NCBI GenBank assembly: GCA_002337005.1
Contig: DDFD01000043.1
Coordinates: 1-38,324, forward strand
Direction of reading: 5' to 3'
DNA length: 38,324 bases
Origin: Flavobacteriales bacterium UBA1937
GTDB lineage: Bacteria; Bacteroidota; Bacteroidia; Flavobacteriales; Weeksellaceae
Shown here one piece after another: positions 10,101 through 17,472 of the stretch. The position numbers and the translations under genes are program-made. How positions within the stretch are numbered: position 1 is the first letter of the stretch; every line of letters begins with the position of its first letter. Under the pieces are notes generated by a model. That model saw only the letters and a program-made list of their open reading frames with translations, did not search any database and was not told the DNA's origin.

Positions 10101-11973
10101 CGGATTATTAGGAAGAGCAGAAAAAACCTATGCTGTAAAAAGCAATTTGCAGATTGATGCTAAAATTCCGCAATATATTACGATGGCAGATCAACCAGAA
10201 ATTCCTTTGGTGATCAAAAATAACACTGATAAAGTAAAGAAAATTAACCTCAATTACTTCTTGCCAAAAAATGTGGAATTATTGAAAAAAGATAGTTTGG
10301 TAGTTCTTAATCCTTTGGAAAACAAAAGATTGCTTTTGCCTTTAATTGCCAATAAAAGTACCAATTCTAATATCCAAATTTCTGCAATTACCGAAGATGA
10401 AAGAGAGACACAAGTTTTGCCATTGAAAGTAGAACCAAAAGGTTTTAGACATTTTATAGATTTTTCGGTAAATAAAGACACGGTTTATCAATTCAATGTT
10501 TTGGACAGAACAATAGAAGACAATACTTATTACAGATTGAGAATTTTTAGAAATACTGCGAATAAAATTTTGAACGATTTAGATAGATTGTTAGAAGAAC
10601 CTCACGGTTGTTTTGAGCAGACTTCTTCTACTACTTATCCCAATTATTTTGTGTTGAATTATCTAAAATCAAAAGGGAAAGTAGATGAAAATTTAGAACA
10701 AAAAGCACTCAAAAATCTGAAACACGGTTACAACAGATTGGTAAATTTTGAAACTTCTGAGAATGGTTTTAGTCTTTTCGGTAGCAAACCAGCCAATGTA
10801 AGTCTCACTGCATTTGGTTTGATGGAATTTAATGATTTGAAAAATGTGATTAATGTAGATGAAAAAATGCTAGAAAGAACCAAAAAATTTGTTCTATCAA
10901 AAAGAAATCCAAACGGAACTTTCAATCTTTCTAATTATGAATCTTATTATGATAAAAAATCTGAATATTATTGGGCAAAACAAACGTATATTTTGTACGC
11001 ACTTTCTTCTATTGGCTTAAAAGATGAAATTTCTAAACAATATGAAGTAATTCTTAATCACAATAAAGCAACAGGAGATGCTTATCAAATGGCACTTTTG
11101 GCAAATGTAGCCTTTGATATGGGCAAAAAACAAGATTATAAAGTATTGACTGAAAAATTATATTCTAAATTTTCTGAAAATAAATTAAAATCAGAAACCA
11201 ATTTTATGGAAGGAAGTGGCAAATCTCTCTCGGCGGAAGTATTGGCTTTGTATGCCATTTCTTTATTAAAAAGTGATGAAGAGCAACTGAATTTAACCAA
11301 AATAATAGATGTTTTAGAACTTTCTGATGGTTATTATTCTACACAATCTAAAGTTTTGGTTTTGAAAGCTTTGTCAGATTATTATTCGAAATATAATATG
11401 AATACTTCTACTACTGAACCTTTGGTAAAACTTAATGGAGAATTTTTAAAAGAAGAACAATTTTTCACTAATGATTTATTGAAAAAAGGAAAAAACCAAC
11501 TCGAAATTTCTTATCCAAAAGGAAAAGGTTTGCCTTTGAATTTCTATGCCAGTTATTTCTCGCTTCAACCACCAAGAGATGAAAATTCTACAATTTTTAT
11601 GGAGGTTAATTTGTCTCAAAAAGAAGCAAAAGTAGGTGATTATGTAAGAATGAATATTAAAATTGAAAACAAAGAAAACCGATATTTAGGAATGATAACT
11701 GCAAAAATTGGCATTCCTGCTGGTTTAACAATACAACCGAAATTGTTGAAAGATATGATAGAGAAAAAGCAAATTGCATATTATGAAATTTTTGATAATT
11801 ACTTGGTTTTGTATTGGTATAAATTGGAAGAAAAAGCGAATGTCAATCTAAATTTAGATTTAAAAGCAGAATTTTCAGGAAAATATATTGGCAAAGCCAA
11901 CAAAGTTTATGAATATTATAAACCCGAAAATTATCAGTGGAAAGATGGAGTAGAGGTAAAAATTAATGATTAA
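7180..11973 (+). CDS. Alpha-2-macroglobulin-like protein with internal SusC plug domain and thioester
   Basis: Large exported protein (1597 aa from ATG 7180). Domains: signal-peptide-like segment (about 61-79, ending FSFAQ), MG/MG2-type beta domains (about 85-650), a carboxypeptidase-regulatory-like domain (about 625-700), a full TonB plug (about 757-880: EVVTTGYG, LSGRVAGVEV, IRIRGASSI, FVIDGV, ILKDAAATSIYGSRAANGVV), an A2M domain (about 935-1040, starting IYWNPVIQTDEKG) and a thioester-type alpha/alpha domain with CFEQ at 1144-1147. The plug sits where bacterial alpha-2-macroglobulins have the bait region. It lies 11 nt after the plug-less barrel, so it may plug that barrel. Start choice: TTG 7174 is possible but weak; ATG 7180 is used here; an in-frame GTG at 7333 would give a 1546-aa protein with a clean signal peptide and avoid the odd first 51 residues. 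Confidence 0.88.
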   Translation: MKTLHKNKLQNFNFLCSFSALHSRFFANLPTLFPFQNLQKELHSGRAATSFVFQDFVSKFWKICFIVILFTFQFSFAQKVYRGYYSEYETIPNYLKSNEEAELFYQLFAKKINSDYQKEKVYAQTNHVFFKPGEELFYKILVVNAENNTPSFWSKMVNTEIIDPSGTVVNKQKLQVLNGYAKGNFYFPIDVKGGIYKLRVYTNYMQNEVGKNYFEKELTVQKTSSPRILMKLDFPKKGISAGEEVLADFSLKNLNNEVIPFYQFSYEVFVEGKEFLKNEVSTNKEGKIQLKFNLPKNLESTDVLLNIKVNYDGFKESISRNIPVTLNKVDLFFFPESGSLANDISTKIAFKALNEFGQPVDVKGEIIDENQQKISEFEAYKFGMGKFDFTPKNGKKYFVKIIQPNISKVYELPSAKENSVILNAEKINGTVIFKIQSKEIQPLKLVGNFRNKEIFSKEFSLNQKEEIQLNEKDFPSGICRFTVFNSENIPLCERVIYLNKSREMQVKITPNKNSFIPREKVELSIETLDENGKPIAANLGLSVIDDKLWTYADDKQNTIFSWLQMDSEISGKIEEPSFYFKKDEPKADEALDLVMLTNAYRYFELIPENKGKILKFDYEKSNSVYGKILDKKGEETDAEVFLIEKDDKPQVLKQHTKKGRFYFTNFPSGKDYQLVAKSKNGKQNITIKVLAFHLDGEIMVSENELKSTSKDGKEFEKIEENFKERVLGKVQNKTENQIQIESKRVYSGKSDSVKTKDIQEVVTTGYGILREKKSLSYSVTTVSKNEMNANIVQSLSGRVAGVEVTQNTGIPGNSANIRIRGASSINGNAPLFVIDGVMVDKIDANLNTNDIKNINILKDAAATSIYGSRAANGVVIINTNDGISYNSKVVNLAKDNYAYFDISSGYLKNNDTYERVFTYPVYQDTKTIFRDDFRETIYWNPVIQTDEKGKAKVEFYNSDANTTFRMITEGAAYNGLLGRAEKTYAVKSNLQIDAKIPQYITMADQPEIPLVIKNNTDKVKKINLNYFLPKNVELLKKDSLVVLNPLENKRLLLPLIANKSTNSNIQISAITEDERETQVLPLKVEPKGFRHFIDFSVNKDTVYQFNVLDRTIEDNTYYRLRIFRNTANKILNDLDRLLEEPHGCFEQTSSTTYPNYFVLNYLKSKGKVDENLEQKALKNLKHGYNRLVNFETSENGFSLFGSKPANVSLTAFGLMEFNDLKNVINVDEKMLERTKKFVLSKRNPNGTFNLSNYESYYDKKSEYYWAKQTYILYALSSIGLKDEISKQYEVILNHNKATGDAYQMALLANVAFDMGKKQDYKVLTEKLYSKFSENKLKSETNFMEGSGKSLSAEVLALYAISLLKSDEEQLNLTKIIDVLELSDGYYSTQSKVLVLKALSDYYSKYNMNTSTTEPLVKLNGEFLKEEQFFTNDLLKKGKNQLEISYPKGKGLPLNFYASYFSLQPPRDENSTIFMEVNLSQKEAKVGDYVRMNIKIENKENRYLGMITAKIGIPAGLTIQPKLLKDMIEKKQIAYYEIFDNYLVLYWYKLEEKANVNLNLDLKAEFSGKYIGKANKVYEYYKPENYQWKDGVEVKIND
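7216..7349. repeat. Repeat-like GC-richer insertion in the 5' end of the A2M-like gene
   Basis: This stretch is visibly richer in G and C than its surroundings, contains a 13-bp perfect inverted repeat (7253-7265 with 7287-7299, 21-nt loop) and is bounded by two copies of the 11-mer TTCAAAATTTT (7205-7215 and 7350-7360). In frame it encodes about 45 residues with no sign of function ahead of the signal peptide. It looks like a small interspersed element that entered or created the start of the gene. Only one copy is in this window, so repeat status is inferred. Confidence 0.5.
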
Positions 11974-11980
11974 AAAAGTA

Positions 11981-12009
11981 AGCTGACAGAAATGTCAGTT
12001 TATTTTTTT
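11981..12009 (+). terminator. Rho-independent terminator after the A2M-like gene
   Basis: Stem CTGACA / TGTCAG closed by a GAAA tetraloop and followed by TTTATTTTTTT. It begins 8 nt after the stop codon and ends the sigma/anti-sigma/barrel/A2M transcript. An upstream in-frame ATG of the next gene (11992) lies inside this hairpin, which argues against that start. Confidence 0.8.
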
Positions 12010-12028
12010 AATTTATTTTCAAAAATTA

Positions 12029-12058
12029 TTGAAAGTTCAGAAATTTTATTTATCTTTG
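12029..12058 (+). promoter_or_regulatory. Promoter of the GbsR-like gene
   Basis: TTG at 12029-12031 and TATCTTTG at 12051-12058, with 19 nt between, match the Bacteroidota TTG-N17-23-TAnnTTTG pattern. Transcription would start around 12063-12066, just before the ATG at 12082. Confidence 0.7.
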
Positions 12059-12081
12059 TCAAAGAAAATTATTTATCAATT

Positions 12082-12585
12082 ATGAAACTAGACGAAGCAA
12101 AAGAAAAATACATTCAAACTTGGGGTACATTTGCCACCAATTGGGGAATTAATAGAACAATGGCACAAGTTCACGCTTTGCTTTTAGCTTCTGATAAACC
12201 ACTTTCTACCGATGAAGTGATGGAGGCATTACAAATTTCTAGAGGAAATGCTAATATGAATTTGCGTGATTTAATGAATTGGGGAATTGTTAGAAAAGAA
12301 CTGGTAAAAGGTGAGAGGAAAGAATATTTTGTGGCAGATAAAGATGTTTGGTATCTTTTTAAACAAATTACTAAAGAACGTAGAAAGCGAGAAATAGAAC
12401 CAGTAGTCGCATTTTTAGAAGAATTAAAAAATATAGAAGACAAAGATTCTAATGAAGCCAAAGAGTTCATTAAATTAATGGAAGACTTCTCATCAGTTAC
12501 CCAAAAAATCAACAATATTATGGATTTAGCGATTAAGAGTGACGATCATTGGCTAGTTGGCAAAATTACCAATCTTTTAAAATGA
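12082..12585 (+). CDS. GbsR/MarR-family transcriptional regulator
   Basis: Winged-helix regulator of 167 aa. The DNA-binding domain spans about residues 20-95 (INRTMAQVHALLLASDKPLS, then EALQISRGNANMNLRDLMNWGIV, followed by a wing with KGERKEYF). The acidic C-terminal helices (about 105-167) would form the dimer interface. The family includes GbsR, the choline-responsive repressor of Bacillus, but the ligand here is unknown. The start is ATG 12082, since the promoter at 12029-12058 and the upstream terminator exclude the longer frame from 11992. It has its own terminator and precedes the 12737-15426 gene group, which it might regulate; that is inferred from position only. Confidence 0.9.
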   Translation: MKLDEAKEKYIQTWGTFATNWGINRTMAQVHALLLASDKPLSTDEVMEALQISRGNANMNLRDLMNWGIVRKELVKGERKEYFVADKDVWYLFKQITKERRKREIEPVVAFLEELKNIEDKDSNEAKEFIKLMEDFSSVTQKINNIMDLAIKSDDHWLVGKITNLLK

Positions 12586-12607
12586 AAAGGAAGAAATTTC
12601 CTTTTTT
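12585..12607 (+). terminator. Rho-independent terminator after the GbsR-like gene
   Basis: Stem AAAAGGAA / TTCCTTTT with loop GAAAT, continuing into T residues, starting at the last base of the stop codon. Confidence 0.7.
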
Positions 12608-12683
12608 ATTTAATTGTATATTTCAAAAATTACTGAAAATACTATAATTATGAAAAATTTAATCATTCATTTGTTTTTAATGC

Positions 12684-12703
12684 TTTACTTCGGGAGAAGT
12701 AAG
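12684..12703 (+). other. Hairpin in the leader of the DCC-family gene
   Basis: TTACTTC (12685-12691) pairs with GAAGTAA (12696-12702) around GGGA, plus one T-G pair, about 35 nt before the ATG at 12737. It has no T tract, so it is not a terminator; a structured leader is possible. A 24-codon frame (12650-12724) overlaps it, with no support as a gene. Confidence 0.35.
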
Positions 12704-12736
12704 AGAAGTGCGTTTAATCTTTAAAATTTTTGAATT

Positions 12737-13552
12737 ATGAAAACTCTTAAAAATCATACCCTTATTTACGATAAAGATTGCCCAATGTGCGCAATGTATT
12801 CTTCAGCTTTCGTTGGTTCAGGAATGTTAGACAAAAACGGCAGAGAAGCATTTTGCGAAATTTCAATAGAAGATAAAAATATATTAGATTTTCATAGAGC
12901 TAAAAATGAGATAGCGCTAATCAATCATCAAGAAAATAAGGTAATTTATGGCTTAGATAGCTTGTTGCTCATCATTGGGAATTCATTTCCTATTCTAGAA
13001 AAAATCGCGAAAATACAGCCACTTTATTGGTTTTTTCAAAAATTGTATCAATTTGTTTCGTATAACAGAAAACAAATCATTCCTTCAAAAAAAGATACAG
13101 AAAAAGATGCTTGCGTTCCTGATTTTAATCTGAAATACAGACTTCTTTATATTGGTTTTGTTGTTATATTTTCAGCATTTGTTTTGAGTGAATTTTCTCC
13201 AAAATTATGGCAAAATCTTACCCCAAATTTCTCTAGAGAACTTTTTGTTTGTTTTGCTCAAATTTTTTGGCAAACGGTATTTCTAAAATCCTATCTCAAA
13301 GAAAATTTTTGGAATTACCTCGGAAATATGATGACGGTTTCTCTTATCGGGACTTTACTCCTTATTCCTGCTTTGTTTTTCAATTTCAACGAATTCTATT
13401 CTAAAATTTACTTTTTTGTTGTAGTTTCACTGATGTTTTTAGAACATTTCAGAAGATGTGAAATTTTGAAAATAGGATTCCTTCCTACTTTTTCTTGGAT
13501 GATTTTTAGAATGACTTTAGCTTTTTTTATTTTCGCAATGTATTCAAAATAA
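12737..13552 (+). CDS. DCC-family (DUF393) thiol-disulfide oxidoreductase-like membrane protein
   Basis: The N-terminus carries the DCC-family signature YDKDCPMC (Cys15 and Cys18 in a CxxC) within a thioredoxin-like domain (about 1-120). The C-terminal half (about 130-271) is hydrophobic with roughly five membrane segments and an FRRCEILKIGF loop. DUF393 proteins are predicted thiol oxidoreductases with unknown substrates; here the domain is fused to a membrane part. It starts a same-strand group with a DUF2071 protein (7 nt downstream) and a TIGR01777 protein, an association I recall from other Bacteroidota. Biochemical role unknown. Confidence 0.82.
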   Translation: MKTLKNHTLIYDKDCPMCAMYSSAFVGSGMLDKNGREAFCEISIEDKNILDFHRAKNEIALINHQENKVIYGLDSLLLIIGNSFPILEKIAKIQPLYWFFQKLYQFVSYNRKQIIPSKKDTEKDACVPDFNLKYRLLYIGFVVIFSAFVLSEFSPKLWQNLTPNFSRELFVCFAQIFWQTVFLKSYLKENFWNYLGNMMTVSLIGTLLLIPALFFNFNEFYSKIYFFVVVSLMFLEHFRRCEILKIGFLPTFSWMIFRMTLAFFIFAMYSK

Positions 13553-13559
13553 ATTAATT

Positions 13560-14261
13560 ATGAATTTCCTAACCGCAGAATGGCGAAAACTGGTCATTAT
13601 CAATTACGAAGTAGATTCTCAAATTTTAGAAAAATATCTTCCAAACGGAGTAGAAATGGATTTTTGGGACGAAAAATGTTTGGTGAGTGTTGTTGGGTTT
13701 ATGTTTCTTAACACCAAACTTCTAGGTTTTTCTGTGCCATTTCATCGTGATTTTGAAGAAGTAAATCTTCGTTTTTATGTCAAAAAATGGGAAAATCAAC
13801 AATGGAAAAGAGGTGTGGTTTTCATCAAAGAAATGGTGCCTAAAAAAGCACTTTCATTCATTGCAAATACTTTTTACAAAGAACATTACGAAACATTGCC
13901 TATGAAACACCAGATTTCAGAAAAAGCAGAAGAATTGGTTGTTGAATATTCTTGGGGTAAAAATTTTAGTAACAAAATCAAATTAATAGCGAAAAATAAT
14001 CAACAAAAAATGATTGAAAATTCGGATTTCGAATTCATTACCGAACATTATTTCGGATACACCAAAAACGGAAATAAAACTTTTGAATATGAAGTTACTC
14101 ATCCTAAATGGAAAAATTATGAAATCCTTAATTCTGAAATTTCAATCAATTTTGAGGAATGTTATGGCAAAGATTTTCAATTTTTGCAACAGCAGAAACC
14201 ACATTCTATACTATTGGCAGAAGGATCTGAAATAGAGGTGAAAACAAAGAAGATTTTATAA
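13560..14261 (+). CDS. DUF2071 (YqjF-like) protein
   Basis: 233 aa with the family opening TAEWRKLVIINYEVDSQILEKYLPNGVEMDFW split over residues 4-36, followed by conserved WDEKCLVSVVGFMF and HRDFEEVNLRFYV segments. These match DUF2071/YqjF. The fold is beta-rich and the protein has no signal peptide or membrane helix, so it should be cytoplasmic. Its function is unknown. It is 7 nt after the DCC-family gene and 2 nt before the next small gene, consistent with an operon. Confidence 0.85.
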   Translation: MNFLTAEWRKLVIINYEVDSQILEKYLPNGVEMDFWDEKCLVSVVGFMFLNTKLLGFSVPFHRDFEEVNLRFYVKKWENQQWKRGVVFIKEMVPKKALSFIANTFYKEHYETLPMKHQISEKAEELVVEYSWGKNFSNKIKLIAKNNQQKMIENSDFEFITEHYFGYTKNGNKTFEYEVTHPKWKNYEILNSEISINFEECYGKDFQFLQQQKPHSILLAEGSEIEVKTKKIL

Positions 14262-14263
14262 AT

Positions 14264-14560
14264 ATGACTGGATTATATTTTGATTTAGAATATATAATAT
14301 TCTTACTTGTGGTCTCTTCAATTTTTTTGCCAATTCTTTTTTTGATAATACTAAATATTAAATTAAAAAAAATGAAACTTAGTTTGACTATAATATTGAT
14401 TTATAATATTCTATTCATTTCAGTTTTCTTTTTTTTACAGAAATTGATTAATCAAAGTCATTCAAAGTATTTAATTCAAGTATTAAAATTTGAAAGTCTA
14501 ATTGCTTTGTTGCTAGTTTTTTATATAATTTTAAAATTAATAAAAAAATTCAAACTATGA
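14264..14560 (+). CDS. Small orphan membrane protein
   Basis: 98 aa that I do not recognise. It has three predicted membrane segments (about 10-32, 38-60 and 72-92) with Lys-rich loops (KLKKMKL and KLIKKFKL), suggesting an inner-membrane protein. It sits between the DUF2071 and TIGR01777 genes; its stop overlaps the next start in an ATGA (14557-14560), so translation is probably coupled. The sequence is even more AT-rich than its neighbours. It may be lineage-specific. Confidence 0.65.
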   Translation: MTGLYFDLEYIIFLLVVSSIFLPILFLIILNIKLKKMKLSLTIILIYNILFISVFFFLQKLINQSHSKYLIQVLKFESLIALLLVFYIILKLIKKFKL

Positions 14561-15426
14561 AAATCATCATTGCAGGAGGTAGCGGTTTTTTAGGAAAAGA
14601 ACTCGCAACTTATTTTAGAAATAAAAACCACGAAGTTATCATTCTCACCAGAAATCCAAAATCTCAAAACGAAATTTTTTGGAATGCTAAAACCTTAGGA
14701 AGTTGGACGGAAGTTTTAGAAAATTCTGATGTACTCATCAATCTCACGGGTAAATCAGTAGATTGCCGATATACCGAAAAAAACAAGCAAGAAATTTACA
14801 ATTCCAGAATTTTTTCTACCAGAGTTTTGCAACAAGCAATTGATGTGCTCCAAAATCCACCAAAAGTTTGGTTGAATGCCAGTTCTGCTACCATCTATAT
14901 TCATTCTGAAACCCATCTAAATAATGAGGAAAACGGAATTGTTGGGGATGATTTTTCAATGAATATTTGCAAAGCTTGGGAACAAGAATTTTTTAAAGTA
15001 AAAAATGAAAGCATTAGGAAAATTGCATTGAGAACTTCCATTGTTTTGGGGAATTCTGGTGGTGCTTTTCCAAAAATGAAACTTATTACTCAATTGGGTT
15101 TAGGAGGTAAACAAGGTAGAGGAAATCAAATGATGAGTTGGATTCATATTGAAGATTTTTGTAGAGCCATCGAATTTTTATTAGAAAAAGAAGAAATTTC
15201 TGGAGCGGTCAACATTACATCTCCGAATCCTATTACAAACAAAGAATTTATGAAATCACTAAAGAAAAAACTTAAAATTCCTTTTGGGATCACAAGTCCA
15301 GTTTGGTTGTTAGAGGTAATGTCTATTTTTCTAAAAACAGAAACAGAACTTCTTTTGAAAAGTAGAAATGTTTATCCTAAAAAATTAATAGATAGTGATT
15401 TTTGTTTCAAAAGTAGTTTTTTTTGA
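14557..15426 (+). CDS. TIGR01777-family NAD(P)-binding epimerase-like protein (YfcH/SDR39U1 type)
   Basis: 289 aa. The Rossmann nucleotide-binding motif GGSGFLG is at residues 6-12, followed by LTRNP after strand 2, LINLTGKSVDCRY, an NASSATIY segment at the SDR active-site position, and WIHIEDFCRAI. The C-terminal DUF1731 region ends SRNVYPKKLIDSDF. This fits atypical extended SDRs (YfcH in E. coli, SDR39U1 in animals), whose substrate is unknown. Length is close to the family norm. It is translationally coupled to the preceding small membrane gene. No strong terminator follows; a convergent gene ends 35 nt away. Confidence 0.9.
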   Translation: MKIIIAGGSGFLGKELATYFRNKNHEVIILTRNPKSQNEIFWNAKTLGSWTEVLENSDVLINLTGKSVDCRYTEKNKQEIYNSRIFSTRVLQQAIDVLQNPPKVWLNASSATIYIHSETHLNNEENGIVGDDFSMNICKAWEQEFFKVKNESIRKIALRTSIVLGNSGGAFPKMKLITQLGLGGKQGRGNQMMSWIHIEDFCRAIEFLLEKEEISGAVNITSPNPITNKEFMKSLKKKLKIPFGITSPVWLLEVMSIFLKTETELLLKSRNVYPKKLIDSDFCFKSSFF

Positions 15427-15461
15427 TAAGCTTTTTGATTAAGGTTTATTATCTAAAATTT

Positions 15462-15731
15462 CTAAAATAAATTAAGATATTTTAATATCCCTAATTTATC
15501 TTCTTCTAATTTAAGGATTTCATTTTTTTGTAAATCATTAACAAAATTCTCTATAGAATCATAATTAATATTCATTTTTTCAAATGTAAGTTTTCTGAAA
15601 GAATAGCCTTCCATAAATTCTTGATTATCTTCCCATTTTTGATAATCACATTTTCGCATCCAAGTCACAAACTCGTCATGGTTTTTTGCAATTTTATATT
15701 TTTTACGATGTAGGAGGATGTATTTTGTCAT
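15462..15731 (-). CDS. Hypothetical 89-aa protein
   Basis: Not recognised. From the ATG at 15731 it encodes a charged, soluble-looking protein (MTKYILLHRKKYKIAKNHDE...) rich in Lys, Glu, Trp and Tyr, with no signal peptide. A longer TTG start at 15743 is possible but less likely. It points against the TIGR01777 gene and is upstream of, and divergent from, lpdA. An exact TATATTTG element on this strand (15792-15799) could drive it with about a 55-nt leader. Confidence 0.6.
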   Translation of the reverse strand: MTKYILLHRKKYKIAKNHDEFVTWMRKCDYQKWEDNQEFMEGYSFRKLTFEKMNINYDSIENFVNDLQKNEILKLEEDKLGILKYLNLF

Positions 15732-15790
15732 CGTTTTTAGCAATTATGTTTTAAATAGTTTTAATAAAATAAATATATGTTAAATATTTT

Positions 15791-15804
15791 ACAAATATAT
15801 TTGT
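15791..15804 (-). promoter_or_regulatory. 14-bp palindrome with a -7-like element on each strand
   Basis: ACAAATATATTTGT is a perfect palindrome that places TATATTTG on both strands (minus 15799-15792; plus 15796-15803). The minus copy is at a sensible distance from the hypothetical gene at 15731. The plus copy has no gene at a usual distance (lpdA starts about 205 nt away). No -33 element is obvious. Confidence 0.35.
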
Positions 15805-15980
15805 TTTATTTGATAGATGTAATAATTTTTTTTGAATATTTAGTAGGTAATATGAGATGATTATCTTTTCAAATGATTTTATTATAGATTATTACTTTTC
15901 TCAAATCTTATATTAATTCTTATTTCAAAATAATTTGAACTTAGTCATTATGTAAAGTATAGTATTTCCGAAAAAATCCG

Positions 15981-15988
15981 TAAATTTG
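15981..15988 (+). promoter_or_regulatory. -7 element of lpdA
   Basis: TAAATTTG is an exact TAnnTTTG match 19 nt before the ATG at 16008. No convincing TTG is seen at -33. Confidence 0.6.
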
Positions 15989-16007
15989 CATAAAATTTTT
16001 TACTGAA

Positions 16008-17393
16008 ATGAATTACGATATTATTGTTATAGGAAGCGGACCTGGTGGTTATGTTACTGCAATTAGAGCTGCTCAATTAGGTTTCAAAACTGCAATTGTA
16101 GAAAGAGAAAACCTTGGTGGTATTTGTCTTAACTGGGGATGCATTCCTACTAAAGCTTTGCTTAAATCTGCTCAAGTTTTTAAATATATAAATCATGCAG
16201 AAGATTTCGGGTTAAATAAAGTAGAAGCTAGTTTCGAATTTCCTAACGTTGTTGCAAGAAGTAGAGGAGTTGCCAATAAAATGAGCAAAGGAATCGAATT
16301 CTTGATGAAAAAAAATAAAATCGACGTAATTTTAGGAAATGCTAAAGTTCAAAAAGGCAAAAAAATCTCTGTAGAAAAAGACGGACAAACTACAGAATAT
16401 TCTGCTAATCATATCATTATTGCAACTGGTGCTCGTTCTAGAGAATTGCCAAATCTTCCGCAAGATGGCGTAAAAGTAATTGGTTATAGACAAGCGCTTA
16501 CTTTACCTTCTCAACCAAAATCTATGATTGTAGTTGGTTCTGGTGCAATTGGTGTAGAATTCGCATATTTTTATGCTACAATGGGAACTAAAGTAACTGT
16601 GGTAGAATTTATGCCAAATATTGTTCCTGTGGAAGATGAAGAAGTTTCTAAACATTTAGAAAAATCTCTGAAAAAAGCAGGTATTGATATAATGACAAAC
16701 GCTTCTGTAGAATCTTTAGATACTTCTGGTGAAGGTGTAAAAGCCAATGTAAAAACTGCTAATGGAAACGTAACTTTAGAAGCTGATATCGTACTTTCTG
16801 CGGTAGGAATTGCTGCTAATATTGAAAATATTGGCTTAGAAGAAGTTGGTATTCAAACAGATAAAGGTAGAGTTTTGGTAAATGAATGGTACCAAACATC
16901 GGTTCCAGGTTATTATGCAATTGGTGATATTATTCCAACTCAAGCTTTAGCGCACGTTGCTTCTGCAGAAGGAATTACTTGTGTAGAAAAAATCAAAGGA
17001 ATGCATGTAGAAACCATTGATTACGGTAATATCCCTGGTTGTACCTATTGTTTGCCAGAAATTGCTTCTGTAGGTTTAACAGAGAAACAAGCAAAAGAAA
17101 AAGGTTACGAAATAAAAGTTGGTAAATTCCCATTCTCAGCTTCTGGAAAAGCAACTGCAAATGGTGATACTGATGGTTTTGTAAAAGTAATTTTCGATGC
17201 TAAATATGGAGAATGGTTAGGCTGTCATATGATTGGAGTAGGTGTAACAGAAATGATTGCGGAAGCAGTAGCTGCTAGAAAATTAGAAACTACTGGCCAT
17301 GAAATTTTGAAAACAATACATCCGCACCCTACTTTGTCTGAAGCAGTAATGGAAGCAGTAGCTGCAGCTTACGGAGAAGTAATTCATATTTAA
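16008..17393 (+). CDS. lpdA: Dihydrolipoyl dehydrogenase (E3)
   Basis: FAD-dependent E3 of 2-oxoacid dehydrogenase complexes and the glycine cleavage system; it re-oxidises dihydrolipoamide using NAD+. 461 aa, normal length. The FAD motif GSGPGG is at 9-14, the redox disulfide GGICLNWGCIPTK gives Cys40 and Cys45, the NAD motif GSGAIGVEFA follows LPSQPKSMIVV, and the second FAD contact is YAIGDI. The dimerisation domain has the catalytic pair His440/Glu445 in HPHPTLSE. All key residues are present. It stands alone between its own -7 element and a strong terminator. It could serve the E1 fusion at 244. Confidence 0.96.
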   Translation: MNYDIIVIGSGPGGYVTAIRAAQLGFKTAIVERENLGGICLNWGCIPTKALLKSAQVFKYINHAEDFGLNKVEASFEFPNVVARSRGVANKMSKGIEFLMKKNKIDVILGNAKVQKGKKISVEKDGQTTEYSANHIIIATGARSRELPNLPQDGVKVIGYRQALTLPSQPKSMIVVGSGAIGVEFAYFYATMGTKVTVVEFMPNIVPVEDEEVSKHLEKSLKKAGIDIMTNASVESLDTSGEGVKANVKTANGNVTLEADIVLSAVGIAANIENIGLEEVGIQTDKGRVLVNEWYQTSVPGYYAIGDIIPTQALAHVASAEGITCVEKIKGMHVETIDYGNIPGCTYCLPEIASVGLTEKQAKEKGYEIKVGKFPFSASGKATANGDTDGFVKVIFDAKYGEWLGCHMIGVGVTEMIAEAVAARKLETTGHEILKTIHPHPTLSEAVMEAVAAAYGEVIHI

Positions 17394-17416
17394 AATAATA
17401 TGCAATAAATACTATT

Positions 17417-17444
17417 AAACCACAGATTTTTCTGTGGTTTTTTT
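17417..17444 (+). terminator. Rho-independent terminator after lpdA
   Basis: 10-bp perfect stem AAACCACAGA (17417-17426) / TCTGTGGTTT (17431-17440), TTTT loop, then T tract. Confidence 0.9.
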
Positions 17445-17472
17445 AATTTTACATTTCAAAACTAATAGATTG

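Noticed and set aside
12650..12724. 24-codon frame before the DCC-family gene
   Set aside because: Too short, no family, overlaps a hairpin; more likely leader sequence.
17434..17472. GTG-extended start of the patatin gene
   Set aside because: The extension begins within the lpdA terminator stem.
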